NCBI GenBank assembly: GCA_049472395.1
Contig: JBLIRR010000048.1
Span: 1-45,968, forward strand
Source: JBLIRR01 sp049472395
GTDB lineage: Bacteria; SZUA-182; DTGQ01; JBLIRR01
Direction: 5' to 3'
DNA: 45,968 nucleotides
Shown here piece by piece: positions 33,023 to 42,471 of the stretch (the stretch's first letter is position 1; each line of letters starts with the position of its first letter). The position numbers and the translations under genes were made by a program. The notes under the pieces were generated by a model. That model was not told the DNA's origin. It was given only the letters and a program-made list of their open reading frames with translations, and did no database searches.

Positions 33023-33352
33023 ATGAAGAATTTTATTAAATTAACAGTGGCCGGAACATTGTTATTTATATCAATGTACTTTTTATTTCAAAACAGATGG
33101 ATTTATGAAAAAGGCTATCCTATTATTTTTTATAAATCAAAAAGTAGAATAATAGGATTTGAGGAAGTAAAACTTGCAATCCAGTTTGTTTTTATGTTTT
33201 TTTTAGGAGCATTTTTAACTGCTTTCTGTTATATTTTTAAGACGAGCAAATTTAAAAAACAATTAAAGCAGAATCAAAAGACCATTACCCAAATGGAGGA
33301 TGAATTAAAATCACTCCGGAATCTTCCATTAACGGAAAACCAATCAGAATAA
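33023..33352 (+). CDS. lapA: LapA-domain membrane protein
   Basis: This 109-residue protein has two transmembrane helices (about 7-24 and 47-70) separated by a short loop. A cytoplasmic coiled coil (75-100, QLKQNQKTITQMEDELKSL) follows. This matches the LapA (YciS) family, which partners LapB in controlling lipopolysaccharide synthesis. A GAGGT ribosome site lies seven bases before the ATG. lapB follows by ten bases, and that pairing is the strongest argument for the call, since the sequence itself is short and divergent. Confidence 0.72.
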   Translation: MKNFIKLTVAGTLLFISMYFLFQNRWIYEKGYPIIFYKSKSRIIGFEEVKLAIQFVFMFFLGAFLTAFCYIFKTSKFKKQLKQNQKTITQMEDELKSLRNLPLTENQSE

Positions 33353-33362
33353 CCGAGAGATT

Positions 33363-34526
33363 ATGAATTTATATTCTGCTATTTTATTATTCTTTTTTTT
33401 CTTCTTCGTAGGAATTCTCCTGGGGCATTATATTGGGGCAAAAAATAATAATAAAACCTCTTTCACCTCTGTCGATGATAAAAGCGCCTATATCAGAGGC
33501 CTTCAATACATTATTTCTCATGAACCTGATAAAGCAATTGCAGAATTTACCAAAGCTGTGCAGATTAATTCAGGAACTGTCGAGATATATTTAAATTTAG
33601 GTAATCTATTCAGAGAAAAGGGAGAAGTGGAACGGGCACTTCGTATTCATCAGAGTATTCTGCTAAGGCCTTCACTTAGTCCCCGAATAAAATCTTCAGC
33701 ATTAATGGAACTTGGACGTGACTATTCCATTGCAGGATTTATTGATAGGGCGATCAGTGTGTTTAAAAATATTACGAAACTTCACCCTGATAAGCTTGAT
33801 GCATATAAAGAATTGGTAAATCTCTATGAAGAAGAAAAAAATTGGGAAAAGGCTTTTACTACGGCAAAATATATAGAGAAGATCTCCAAAAAAAATCAAT
33901 CTGTTACCATATCTCACATTATATGTGAACAGGCTAAAGAAAAACTGGCAGAGAAGCAAATTCACAATGCCATCAAGGATCTTAAACGTGCTATGAGCCT
34001 TAATCCTTCTTGTATAGAAGCATATCTCGTTTTGGGGGATATTTATTTTAATGAAAGTCAGCTCGATCAGGCAATATCAACATGGCAGAGGGTCATTCAT
34101 CTAGACCTTCCTTTTTCTCATCTTGTTTATAAAAAACTTGAAAAGGCATATTTAAATAAAGGGAATTATGATCAAATCGAACAGGTTTATCATTCATACT
34201 TAAGAAAACATACCGGTGATATTTCGACACGCCTTATCTTAGCTGACTACTATCAAAAAAAGGGGGCAATTAATAAAGCAATACAGATACTAAAGGACGG
34301 ACTTAAAATAAATCCCCACGCCACGCGATTAAGTTGTGCTTTAGGGGAAATTCTCATAAAAGAAGATCGTGAAAAAGAAATTATCGAAGAATACAAGTTG
34401 CTTTTAAATAGAATCGAGCGTAAAAAGCAAATCTATGTGTGTAATAAATGCGGTTATAAGAATAATGATATTATCTGGAAATGCCCTCAATGCAAAGAAT
34501 GGGATACCTTCACCTTAAAAAGCTAA
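33363..34526 (+). CDS. lapB: Lipopolysaccharide assembly protein LapB (TPR plus rubredoxin-like zinc site)
   Basis: This 387-residue protein has an N-terminal membrane anchor (about 3-22), then about eight or nine TPR repeats (45-340). It ends in a rubredoxin-type metal knuckle with Cys360, Cys363, Cys374 and Cys377 (YVCNKCGY...WKCPQCKEWDTF). This is the exact layout of LapB (YciM), the adaptor that delivers LpxC to the FtsH protease and coordinates LPS export in diderms. It supports an LPS-bearing outer membrane. It ends three bases before mutS. Confidence 0.9.
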   Translation: MNLYSAILLFFFFFFVGILLGHYIGAKNNNKTSFTSVDDKSAYIRGLQYIISHEPDKAIAEFTKAVQINSGTVEIYLNLGNLFREKGEVERALRIHQSILLRPSLSPRIKSSALMELGRDYSIAGFIDRAISVFKNITKLHPDKLDAYKELVNLYEEEKNWEKAFTTAKYIEKISKKNQSVTISHIICEQAKEKLAEKQIHNAIKDLKRAMSLNPSCIEAYLVLGDIYFNESQLDQAISTWQRVIHLDLPFSHLVYKKLEKAYLNKGNYDQIEQVYHSYLRKHTGDISTRLILADYYQKKGAINKAIQILKDGLKINPHATRLSCALGEILIKEDREKEIIEEYKLLLNRIERKKQIYVCNKCGYKNNDIIWKCPQCKEWDTFTLKS

Positions 34527-34529
34527 CAC

Positions 34530-37106
34530 ATGGGAACATCTCTTACTCCTTTAATGCAGCAATATCATTCAATCAAGAATAAATATCCGGGCTATATTCT
34601 TTTCTTCCGGCTCGGTGATTTCTATGAGATGTTTGATAACGATGCAATTATTGCCTCCAAAGTCCTTCAGATTACCCTCACCAGTCGAGATAAAAAAAAA
34701 GAAAATGCCGTTCCCTTATGTGGTGTTCCTTACCATAGCGCTGAATCATATATTAACTGCCTTTTGAAACATAATCACAAAGTTGCCATCTGTGAGCAGA
34801 CAGAAGATCCAAAAAAAGCGAAAGGGATTGTGAAAAGAGAGGTCGTGCGCTTAATTACACCCGGTACCCTCATTTCCTCGGATATGTTAAATGAAAAAGA
34901 AAATAATTATCTTGCCTCATTCTCTCTTTCTTATAAGGCCTTTTCTCTCGCCTTTTTGGAACTTACCACAGGCGAATTTATTGCGACAGAATATCAAGGC
35001 AATGATTATCTTGATAAGCTTTACGGGGAACTGGCTCACAAAGAGGCTAAAGAGATTATTATGGCAAAATCCTTGAAAAAGGAGGCAATATACTCTGTTT
35101 TAGAGCAGGAATCCTTCTACATCACCACAGTTGATGAGAGCATTTTTGATCACAAAGAGGCTCAGATAAAATTAAAATCATTTCTCAATTTACATCAATT
35201 GGATGGATTGGGGATCGATGATGAAAGCACTATTCCAAGAGCCTGCGCCGGCATTATTGATTATATCCAACAAATTGAAAAAAAATCTTTTGTACATATC
35301 GAAACATTGAAGATATACCATCTGGAAGATTATATGATTCTGGATAATCATACACGGGTCAATCTTGAGCTTGTAAACTCTCTTTCCTTTAATTCCCGTC
35401 AAGGCTCTCTTCTTTGGGTGCTTGACCATACCGCTACTGCAATGGGAGCACGAAGACTCAAGTCATGGATCTTGCATCCGCTGATAGATATGAATGAAAT
35501 TAACACTCGTTTGGAAAGCGTAGAAGAACTCATTACCAATCAAATAGCACGACATCATATTGCTGATAACCTCACAAAGATTTTTGATTTAGAAAGAATA
35601 ATAGGCAGAATAAGTCTGGGGTTAGCCTCTGCGCAACATGTCCTTACATTAAAAGAATCCATACCCTACGTGCACTCAATAAAAAAAGAGCTGCGCTCAT
35701 TAAAAAGTAACATGCTTAACACATTGGAAACGCAATGCCATTCCCTTGCCGAGGTATATGAGCTTATTGACAAGACGCTCTCTGATCATCCCCCCTCTCA
35801 CCTTGCCTATGGAGGGTTAATAAAAAGAGGAGTAAGTGAAGAACTGGACCAATTAATTTCCATGGTAAGGCATAGCAAGGATTGGCTTGCGAAATTGGAG
35901 GCACAAGAGCGAAAGGCCACCGGGATAAATTCACTAAAAATCGGATTTAATAAAGTGTTTGGCTATTACATCGAGGTAACCAAGAGCAATTTGAAATTAG
36001 TCCCGCCCGAATATATAAGAAAACAAACTCTTGCCTCCGCGGAACGATACATTACAGAAGAGCTCAAACAATATGAAGAGAAAATACTGGGCGCAGAAGA
36101 AAAAATCTCCGCTTTAGAGAAAGAAATATTTGATAACCTCATATCTGACATATCCTCCTTTGGCAGCCGCATACGCCACACCGCCCGAGCTATTGCCGAG
36201 ATTGATTGCCTGTATTCCTTGGCTGAAACTGCCAGCCTTAATCGATATTCGAGGCCCACCATAGATACGAGTCTCACTATCCATATTAAGGAAGGAAGGC
36301 ATCCGGTTCTGGAAAAAATATTCCCTGATAAACCCTTTATCCCTAACAATACCATCCTCGATTGTGATACACACAGACTCCTTATTCTTACTGGTCCCAA
36401 TATGGCCGGAAAATCCACCTATATGCGTCAAGTCGCTTTGATTACACTGATGGCCCAAATAGGTTCATTTGTCCCTGCGACCGAGGCGCAGATAGGCATT
36501 ATCGACCGGCTCTTTACGAGGATTGGGGCGGGAGATCGTCTTTACCGGGGGCAGAGTACATTTATGGTGGAAATGCTAGAGATTGCTACTATCCTCAACA
36601 ATGCGACACAAAAAAGTCTTATCATACTCGATGAAATCGGCAGGGGTACAAGCACCTTTGACGGAATAAGCATAGCCTGGGCTGTTGCTGAATTTATTCA
36701 CGATACTGATCATATTGGCGCGCGGACATTACTCGCGACCCATTATCATGAGTTGACTGAGCTGGCCTCCTCTCTTAAGGGTGCAAAAAATTATAATATT
36801 GGAGTATGTGAAGAGGATGGCAGGCTCATTTTTCTCTATCAAATCTTACCGGGCAGTGCTGATAAAAGCTACGGCATCCATGTAGCAAAGCTTGCCGGCC
36901 TGCCGGCCGAGGTCATCGAGAGGGCCTATGAAATACTTCAACGGATAGAACAAAGGGAAGAAAAGGCTCTTGCGCCAATTCAGTTATGTCTTTTTACTAA
37001 TCCCAAAGAAGCGGTATTAAAGGACCTGCGCTCCTTGGATATCTCTAAGATTTCACCTCTTAAGGCTCGAAAAAAGATCAATGAATGGAAAAAATGTTTA
37101 TCCTGA
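34530..37106 (+). CDS. mutS: DNA mismatch repair protein MutS
   Basis: This is a complete 858-residue MutS. The mismatch-reading motif is GDFYEMF with Phe31 and Glu33. The connector and core domains follow, and the ATPase has Walker A GPNMAGKST at 622-630, the Walker B/D segment SLIILDEIGRGTSTFDG and ATHYHELTEL. It recognises base mismatches and small loops. The C-terminal tail after the helix-turn-helix is short. mutL is not in the window. It lies three bases after lapB and is probably co-transcribed. Confidence 0.97.
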   Translation: MGTSLTPLMQQYHSIKNKYPGYILFFRLGDFYEMFDNDAIIASKVLQITLTSRDKKKENAVPLCGVPYHSAESYINCLLKHNHKVAICEQTEDPKKAKGIVKREVVRLITPGTLISSDMLNEKENNYLASFSLSYKAFSLAFLELTTGEFIATEYQGNDYLDKLYGELAHKEAKEIIMAKSLKKEAIYSVLEQESFYITTVDESIFDHKEAQIKLKSFLNLHQLDGLGIDDESTIPRACAGIIDYIQQIEKKSFVHIETLKIYHLEDYMILDNHTRVNLELVNSLSFNSRQGSLLWVLDHTATAMGARRLKSWILHPLIDMNEINTRLESVEELITNQIARHHIADNLTKIFDLERIIGRISLGLASAQHVLTLKESIPYVHSIKKELRSLKSNMLNTLETQCHSLAEVYELIDKTLSDHPPSHLAYGGLIKRGVSEELDQLISMVRHSKDWLAKLEAQERKATGINSLKIGFNKVFGYYIEVTKSNLKLVPPEYIRKQTLASAERYITEELKQYEEKILGAEEKISALEKEIFDNLISDISSFGSRIRHTARAIAEIDCLYSLAETASLNRYSRPTIDTSLTIHIKEGRHPVLEKIFPDKPFIPNNTILDCDTHRLLILTGPNMAGKSTYMRQVALITLMAQIGSFVPATEAQIGIIDRLFTRIGAGDRLYRGQSTFMVEMLEIATILNNATQKSLIILDEIGRGTSTFDGISIAWAVAEFIHDTDHIGARTLLATHYHELTELASSLKGAKNYNIGVCEEDGRLIFLYQILPGSADKSYGIHVAKLAGLPAEVIERAYEILQRIEQREEKALAPIQLCLFTNPKEAVLKDLRSLDISKISPLKARKKINEWKKCLS

Positions 37107-37547
37107 CCCCCTGCCCTGCTTATTTTTATTTCTTATATCTTTTTGTGTGTTTGTAGCAAAATCCAAAATTATCATAATGGTTCGATACTGAATATGTATA
37201 AAAGGTTTGATAACTTGGACTATTCTATGCTATACTTTAGTAAGAACAGTACCTATGATCTGGTAGAGAGCGCGGGCATGTGCTGCTGATCCAATAACAG
37301 ACAGCAATGCTATTGAATGCACAAAAAAGTTGCCATTTTCTCGCCAAAAGAGAAGCAAAATGAAAGATTTTCTGTTTCTCATTGTCATTATTAATAAAAT
37401 CAGTAAATAATGAAAAGGATTATCTGAATTGTAGAAGAAAGGGGGATAAATAAGAGCTGCACTCATTATCAGTAGTAATTATTAAGATGAACTCTATATG
37501 ATTGTCGAGTTTGTACGGTTATAAAGTAAGTTAACAAGGAGAAACAA
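37107..37547 (+). promoter_or_regulatory. Long leader region of the Gly/Tyr-rich protein gene
   Basis: TTGATA (37207-37212) and TATACT (37231-37236) are 18 bases apart. If used, this gives a leader of about 300 nt before the ATG at 37548, unusually long. Within it is a tiny frame of 16 codons at 37360 that I do not count as a gene. A strong AAGGAG ribosome site directly precedes 37548. The rest shows no clear RNA family. Confidence 0.4.
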
Positions 37548-38453
37548 ATGAATTTTAAAAGAAGTTTGAGCTTAATTATGATTTTTATTTTCAGTTTTAT
37601 ATTTTGTATCGCATTCTCAATGAATCAAGTTCGCGCTCAGGAAAGGACTGCATACCAAACCTGTATTGACGGTGGATGTGAAACCGACGCTTATGGAATC
37701 GAGAATGAATTAAGTACGCTTTTCACCTCTACAACAGAGCCCAGTCGATTTGCTAATTGGTTTCAGCGTGATACACAAACAAGTGCATGGGGCGGAACAG
37801 TAACTCAATATGCGTATGGACCGGATGCGGGATTTGGTGAAACAGCACGGGGTTTTCAATATACTGATCCCCTCACAGGAGCGTCGGTAAGTTACCAAGT
37901 CACCGGCATTGGAATGGGTATGATCCCGCTTCCAATGTACGGTGGTATGAATAGTGCTTTAGCAGCGGCCTCTTATGGCCCTTATGCATACGGCAATCAA
38001 CCAGTCACACAGCCAACACTGGGGTTTGATACGCAAACATCAGAGGCTGGAAACGCTTTTGGGCAAGGCTATCAGTTTTCAGTATCCCGCCCAAATCTCA
38101 CCGCCATGGTGGGAACGAGCTTACTGCAAAATCCATTGACAATGGGGTCTGGTCTTGCACTTGCTGCAATGTCAGGTGCCTTTGGTAATTATGGGTATAC
38201 AGGCGCTGTGAGCTCTCCATTGGCCTACACGGGTGCTGGCTATGGATATCCTTCTTATGGCTATGGCGGTTATGGATATCCTTCATACGGATACAGCGGC
38301 TATGGAGCAAGCGCTGCTTACGGGTACCCTGGTTATGGATACAGTGGCGGTTATAACACTGGATATTCTGCTCCATACGGCTATAGCGGCTATGCTCCAA
38401 GCTATGGGGGAAGCAACTATACAGGAGCAGGAACCTATTCCAGGTATTATTAA
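37548..38453 (+). CDS. Exported Gly/Tyr-rich low-complexity protein
   Basis: The 301-residue product has a clear signal peptide (LSLIMIFIFSFIFCIAFSMNQVRAQ). A short middle region contains one Cys pair (TCIDGGCETDAYG). The C-terminal third (about 225-301) is built almost wholly of Gly, Tyr, Ser, Pro and Ala in YGYPSYGYGGYG-type units. The protein is not a known family to me. Such sequences occur in adhesive, structural or phase-separating extracellular proteins. It is a stand-alone unit with a strong ribosome site and a strong terminator, hinting at high expression. The low-complexity part shows imperfect DNA repeats. Confidence 0.6.
   Translation: MNFKRSLSLIMIFIFSFIFCIAFSMNQVRAQERTAYQTCIDGGCETDAYGIENELSTLFTSTTEPSRFANWFQRDTQTSAWGGTVTQYAYGPDAGFGETARGFQYTDPLTGASVSYQVTGIGMGMIPLPMYGGMNSALAAASYGPYAYGNQPVTQPTLGFDTQTSEAGNAFGQGYQFSVSRPNLTAMVGTSLLQNPLTMGSGLALAAMSGAFGNYGYTGAVSSPLAYTGAGYGYPSYGYGGYGYPSYGYSGYGASAAYGYPGYGYSGGYNTGYSAPYGYSGYAPSYGGSNYTGAGTYSRYY
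38229..38410 (+). repeat. Imperfect DNA repeats encoding Gly-Tyr units
   Basis: TATGGATATCCTTC recurs, with related GGCTATGGCGGTTATGGA and ATACAGCGGCTATGGA units. The protein pattern is better kept than the DNA, so selection rather than very recent slippage maintains it. Confidence 0.6.
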
Positions 38454-38463
38454 TAAATGATCC

Positions 38464-38479
38464 GAGAGGGTAACCTCTC
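38464..38479 (+). other. Small hairpin with GUAA tetraloop
   Basis: GAGAGG-GTAA-CCTCTC forms a perfect 6-bp stem with a GNRA-type tetraloop, ten bases after the Gly/Tyr gene's stop and just ahead of the terminator. It may protect the mRNA 3' end. Confidence 0.55.
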
Positions 38480-38491
38480 ATTCATCGATAT

Positions 38492-38530
38492 AAAAAAAGC
38501 ACAGTCCTTGAATAAGGGCTGTGCTTTTTT
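38492..38530 (+). terminator. Rho-independent terminator
   Basis: GCACAG-T-CCTT / AAGG-G-CTGTGC forms a long stem around GAAT, flanked by A-run and T-run (AAAAAAGC ... GCTTTTTT). It can also work in the reverse direction. Confidence 0.9.
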
Positions 38531-38590
38531 AATGGGCTATTCTTAAACCACCCTCTTAAATCTTTTTTAAATAATCCCGCAAATGACTTA

Positions 38591-38620
38591 TTGTTTTATA
38601 GAGTCTATTTATGCTATGCT
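38591..38620 (+). promoter_or_regulatory. Possible promoter of the glycoside-hydrolase-like gene
   Basis: TTGTTT (38591-38596) and TATGCT (38615-38620) are 18 bases apart, close before an AGAGGA ribosome site and ATG 38641. It is a weak match. Confidence 0.35.
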
Positions 38621-38640
38621 AATTAATAGAGGAATTAAGA

Positions 38641-40668
38641 ATGAAGCTTTATAGTCTAAAAAAAAGAATACCTTTATATCTAATTTATTTTCTTCTTTTT
38701 TTTTGTTTCGCCACCCATAAAATATATGCAACAGATAGCAATGTACTCGTTAATCCAGGATTTGAGGAATTGGATCAGGAAACAGTCGTGGGATGGTTTT
38801 TGTCTTCTCAGTGTATCATTACTGATCAGGAAAAAAGGTCCGACAATAGATGTTTGAGGATCGAAGTTACAAATCCTCAAGATTATAATACTATTGCTAG
38901 GCAAATCTTTTCTATAACTCCTGGCAGATCTTATAATTATGGAGTGTGGGTAAAGGCAGAGAATGTGGAAGGCACAGGTGCTTTTATCTCAATCGAATTC
39001 TCTGGCAATCAATATCAATGGTTAGGTGGAAATTGGGATGCAAATAGGATAAATGGAACAAGTGATTGGCAGTATATTGGGGTAGTAGCAGCCTTAGTAC
39101 CAGAGGAGGTTGATGGGATTCAAGTTGCATATTGTACTTTGCATTTGATGTTAGAAAAGGGATCTAAAGGCATAGTATGGTTTGATGATGTGACAATGAC
39201 TCAATATAACGATCCTCTGTGGGAGAGTTTTATGCTTAAGCCAAATTATAGCAACCAAATAATGCCAGAGATTATGTCTCCTGAGATTAAAATACATTTT
39301 AGTCTAAATCCCGAGCCCTATCAAAGGACGCTCTCGCAGCTTGGCATAGTGGCGCAGTTTCAAAAACAAATCCAGAAAGTCTATCCTTTAAATACCGAAG
39401 ATTTTACTCTCGATCTCGATTTACCGGATGATCTTTCTTCAGACCGCTATGAGTTGCAGCTGACACTCTTCGAGTCACATGAATCAAATGTAATTGAGAT
39501 AGAAAATATATCCCTTGAGAAATTGTCTTCTGAACACTTATCAGAACGCATTTCTTACATCGATTCCTATAATCGTCTCATTTTAAATGGTCAGCCCTTT
39601 TTCCCTATAGGGCTTTATATAGCCCATTGGCAGACGGATACAGCACAATTGGATGATATTAAAAATAGTGAATTTAATACCCTAATGAATTATTGTACTC
39701 CCCAAATGAATCTTGTTGATACAGCCAAATATCTTCAGGAATTAACTGCAAGAAATCTTTATCTAATATTTAATTTACATGATTTTATCGATAGCTCACA
39801 ATCAAATATAAATGCTATTACGGAACGAGTTACTACATTTAAAGATTCAAATACTATTCTTGCCTGGTATCTCAATGATGAGCTTCCAATACAATATCTA
39901 TCGGAATTGGAGAAATGCTATGCTCTTGTAAAGAGCCTTGATAAAAATCATCCTATATGGTCAGTTCATTGGTTGAAAAATCCTCTTTTTATAGAAAAGC
40001 ATACAACGGATATCCTTGGCGTAGATCCATACCCCATTCCTGATAAGCCGCTCACCTTAGTTTCTCAAATGGCCGACTGGGCCACAGAGGCTGGATTCGG
40101 ATACAGGCCGTGCTGGGTAGTACCACAAGCCCATAATATAGGAAGAGCTCCTACCGCAGATGAAATGCGAGCCATGACGTATCTTGCCCTCAATCACGGT
40201 GCCAAGGGACTTATCTATTATTCCTATAATAATATTAAAAATGATCAAGGGACCTATGATAGATGGGGGACAATCAAGGAGATAGTGAAAGAGGTAGCGT
40301 ACTTAAAGCCGGCTCTTCTTTCTACTGAAATTATTGATCAAACAGCTTTGGCATGTAATAATTCTTATATTGATTGGAGGGTAATGAAAAAAGAAAAACA
40401 ATATTATCTATATGCAGTAAATACCACACAAAATCAACATACCGGAGTAAAATTTATTAATAACATGCCTGAAAAACCCACGACTATCACTCTATGTTTT
40501 GAAGATGAACGACACATCAAGACCACCACAAATAGCTTCTTAGATGATTTTTCTCCTTATCAGGTTCATGTATATTCTTGGGAACCTGATCCTGATTTCA
40601 ACTTTACTGATCCGGAAGAGGGGAAATGTTTTATTAGAGAATCACTCTCAATGGAAAGTATATACTAA
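38641..40668 (+). CDS. Secreted glycoside-hydrolase-like protein with N-terminal CBM-like domain
   Basis: The 675-residue protein has a signal peptide (about 9-30). A carbohydrate-binding-like jelly roll comes next (about 32-185: NVLVNPGFEELDQETVVGWF ... KGIVWFDDVTM), then a beta-sandwich linker domain (about 200-305). A TIM-barrel segment (about 310-570) starts RLILNGQPFFPIGLYI. The sequence LAWYLNDELP (Asp413, Glu414) matches the acid/base strand of beta-galactosidase-like barrels, and NHGAKGLIYYSYNNI is a later strand. The substrate and family number cannot be set, and a clear second catalytic Glu is not obvious. Its stop codon overlaps the convergent glycosyltransferase's stop. Confidence 0.65.
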   Translation: MKLYSLKKRIPLYLIYFLLFFCFATHKIYATDSNVLVNPGFEELDQETVVGWFLSSQCIITDQEKRSDNRCLRIEVTNPQDYNTIARQIFSITPGRSYNYGVWVKAENVEGTGAFISIEFSGNQYQWLGGNWDANRINGTSDWQYIGVVAALVPEEVDGIQVAYCTLHLMLEKGSKGIVWFDDVTMTQYNDPLWESFMLKPNYSNQIMPEIMSPEIKIHFSLNPEPYQRTLSQLGIVAQFQKQIQKVYPLNTEDFTLDLDLPDDLSSDRYELQLTLFESHESNVIEIENISLEKLSSEHLSERISYIDSYNRLILNGQPFFPIGLYIAHWQTDTAQLDDIKNSEFNTLMNYCTPQMNLVDTAKYLQELTARNLYLIFNLHDFIDSSQSNINAITERVTTFKDSNTILAWYLNDELPIQYLSELEKCYALVKSLDKNHPIWSVHWLKNPLFIEKHTTDILGVDPYPIPDKPLTLVSQMADWATEAGFGYRPCWVVPQAHNIGRAPTADEMRAMTYLALNHGAKGLIYYSYNNIKNDQGTYDRWGTIKEIVKEVAYLKPALLSTEIIDQTALACNNSYIDWRVMKKEKQYYLYAVNTTQNQHTGVKFINNMPEKPTTITLCFEDERHIKTTTNSFLDDFSPYQVHVYSWEPDPDFNFTDPEEGKCFIRESLSMESIY

Positions 40669-42272
40669 TTTTTAACGTATGGTAATACGAGGATTGTAAA
40701 AGCGCCAGGTTTAAAACAGGAGATAATTTCTTTTCCGATATCAGGTATAGCCAAAATAATATTCTGCTTCTCGGCTATTTGATAATGTGAAAGTAATACC
40801 CATAGCCGTTTTGTTTCTCCATTTTGGATTAGTGTATCTTCATAGTTTTCCCAGTCTTTCTTTAGAGATTTTTTTATAACCATATAGTCTTCAATGGAAA
40901 AACCATACTTTTTAGCATAATAGGAAAAAGCATAATAAGAGGCGTTATTAAGGTATATAATATCATTGCCCCCCCAATTTTTCTTAACAAATTCCATAAT
41001 CGGTTTTATTTCTTCATTTTTTCTTGGTTTAAATAAAAAATAAAAACCATTTGTTAAAGGGAATATATAAATCATAGTTAATACAAATAATATTATTGTT
41101 TTATTTATATATATTCTTTTTTTTAACAAAGCTGATAAACCCTCTGCAATAAACAAACAGAAAGTCGGAAATAAAAATAGGAGCATCCTATCAAGAAAGG
41201 GGTATTTTCGGAATCCGGATAAAATAAGAGTGAGTATAATAGGAAGCAGCAATAAGAAAAAATGTTCTTTATTTTTGCTGTAAAAGGAAACGGCTCCCAT
41301 CAGGGATACTAGTCCTATTACAGCAAGATTTAAGGCTATTAATAATAACATTAAAAATTGCCCGGGGTTTAATTTGGCCAATTTTGATAAACTGAATCCA
41401 ATATTACAAAAATATATACCTACTAAATTTTCAGTTGAAATACCCATAAAATATTTTAAAAATTTCAAGCTTGAAATTATAAACCATTTAAAATCTTTTA
41501 CATTTATAGGTATTAAGGGCATAAAAGCATTTCCCCAGTAATCCAATAAGTTTTTTTGTTCACTTAATCCTTTTAATGAGGCAAAATAAAATATAGCTAT
41601 ACTTATTGAAATTAAAGCACACGGCAGTAAAAAATATTTAAAAAAAACTATTTTTCTGCTAAATATATTTTTTAAAAAAATAAATATACAAATCCCTCCC
41701 AGAATAATAACCGACGCATGAGAAAACCATACAACTATACTACCTATCAAGCCGAAATATAAAGACTTAAGAACCGTTAGATCTTTTTTAAGAAATTTTT
41801 CATAAGCAATATATAGGAGGATACACCAGAAGACGTCTCCTGCATATTGTTTTACTTCTGAGGAAAAATATATAAGCCGGTCTAAAAAAATGAAAAGCGT
41901 TAATGAATAAATAGCAGCTTTTTCCTCCAAATATATTTTTGCAAGATTGAAAAAAAGCAATATCGAGAGTATCCCACATAATAGAGAATAAAGCCTCAAT
42001 ATCCAGTCTGAATTTCCCAAAAGTATGACTAGGCTTTTCACTATAAATAAAAATCCAATTGGGGCTCCCTGAGCATAATCTAAAGGTAATAATAATTCGG
42101 CAAAGGATCTTTGGGTGATATTTAGAGAAATACAAGCTTCATCAAGCCATAGAGAACGGTTGAAGAGATATTGGGATATGCGTAGTATAAACCCCAATAG
42201 GATGATGACTATTATAGTGAATGTGTACTTCTTTTTATAAAGATCAGAAGGCGTTATGTTTTTCTTTTGCAT
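40665..42272 (-). CDS. GT-C family membrane glycosyltransferase (PMT/ArnT-like)
   Basis: This 535-residue protein has about eleven to thirteen transmembrane helices. After the first helix comes the motif RSLWLDEACISLNI, whose Asp-Glu is the metal/phosphate site of PMT/ArnT-type enzymes. A large loop and SSEVKQYAGDVFW, a common GT-39-like signature, follow. It uses a polyprenyl-phosphate sugar donor to modify an envelope glycan, lipid or protein. It shares four bases (40665-40668, CTAA) with the convergent gene, each using part for its stop. AT-rich composition suits its hydrophobic content. Confidence 0.8.
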   Translation of the reverse strand: MQKKNITPSDLYKKKYTFTIIVIILLGFILRISQYLFNRSLWLDEACISLNITQRSFAELLLPLDYAQGAPIGFLFIVKSLVILLGNSDWILRLYSLLCGILSILLFFNLAKIYLEEKAAIYSLTLFIFLDRLIYFSSEVKQYAGDVFWCILLYIAYEKFLKKDLTVLKSLYFGLIGSIVVWFSHASVIILGGICIFIFLKNIFSRKIVFFKYFLLPCALISISIAIFYFASLKGLSEQKNLLDYWGNAFMPLIPINVKDFKWFIISSLKFLKYFMGISTENLVGIYFCNIGFSLSKLAKLNPGQFLMLLLIALNLAVIGLVSLMGAVSFYSKNKEHFFLLLLPIILTLILSGFRKYPFLDRMLLFLFPTFCLFIAEGLSALLKKRIYINKTIILFVLTMIYIFPLTNGFYFLFKPRKNEEIKPIMEFVKKNWGGNDIIYLNNASYYAFSYYAKKYGFSIEDYMVIKKSLKKDWENYEDTLIQNGETKRLWVLLSHYQIAEKQNIILAIPDIGKEIISCFKPGAFTILVLPYVKN

Positions 42273-42471
42273 AATTTTAAAAATTAATCCCTTTATTTTA
42301 TAGAATTTTTCTTAAATATATCGGGACTATTGGATTATATATTAATTGAAAGCCGGATACAAAATATAATATAGTATATACATCTTAGAGAACAATACAC
42401 ATTTAAGCTTTTATTGAGTTGTGTTCAAGAACCACCCCATAGCTCATAAAAAAACTTAAAAGGGATCTCCA

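Noticed and set aside
37360..37410. 16-codon frame (MKDFLFLIVIINKISK) in the long leader before the Gly/Tyr gene
   Set aside because: It is too short and low-complexity to support as a gene, although a GAGAAG sequence lies nearby.
38098..38481. His/Ser/Arg-rich minus-strand frame opposite the Gly/Tyr repeats
   Set aside because: It is an artefact of the repetitive Tyr/Gly codons read in reverse.
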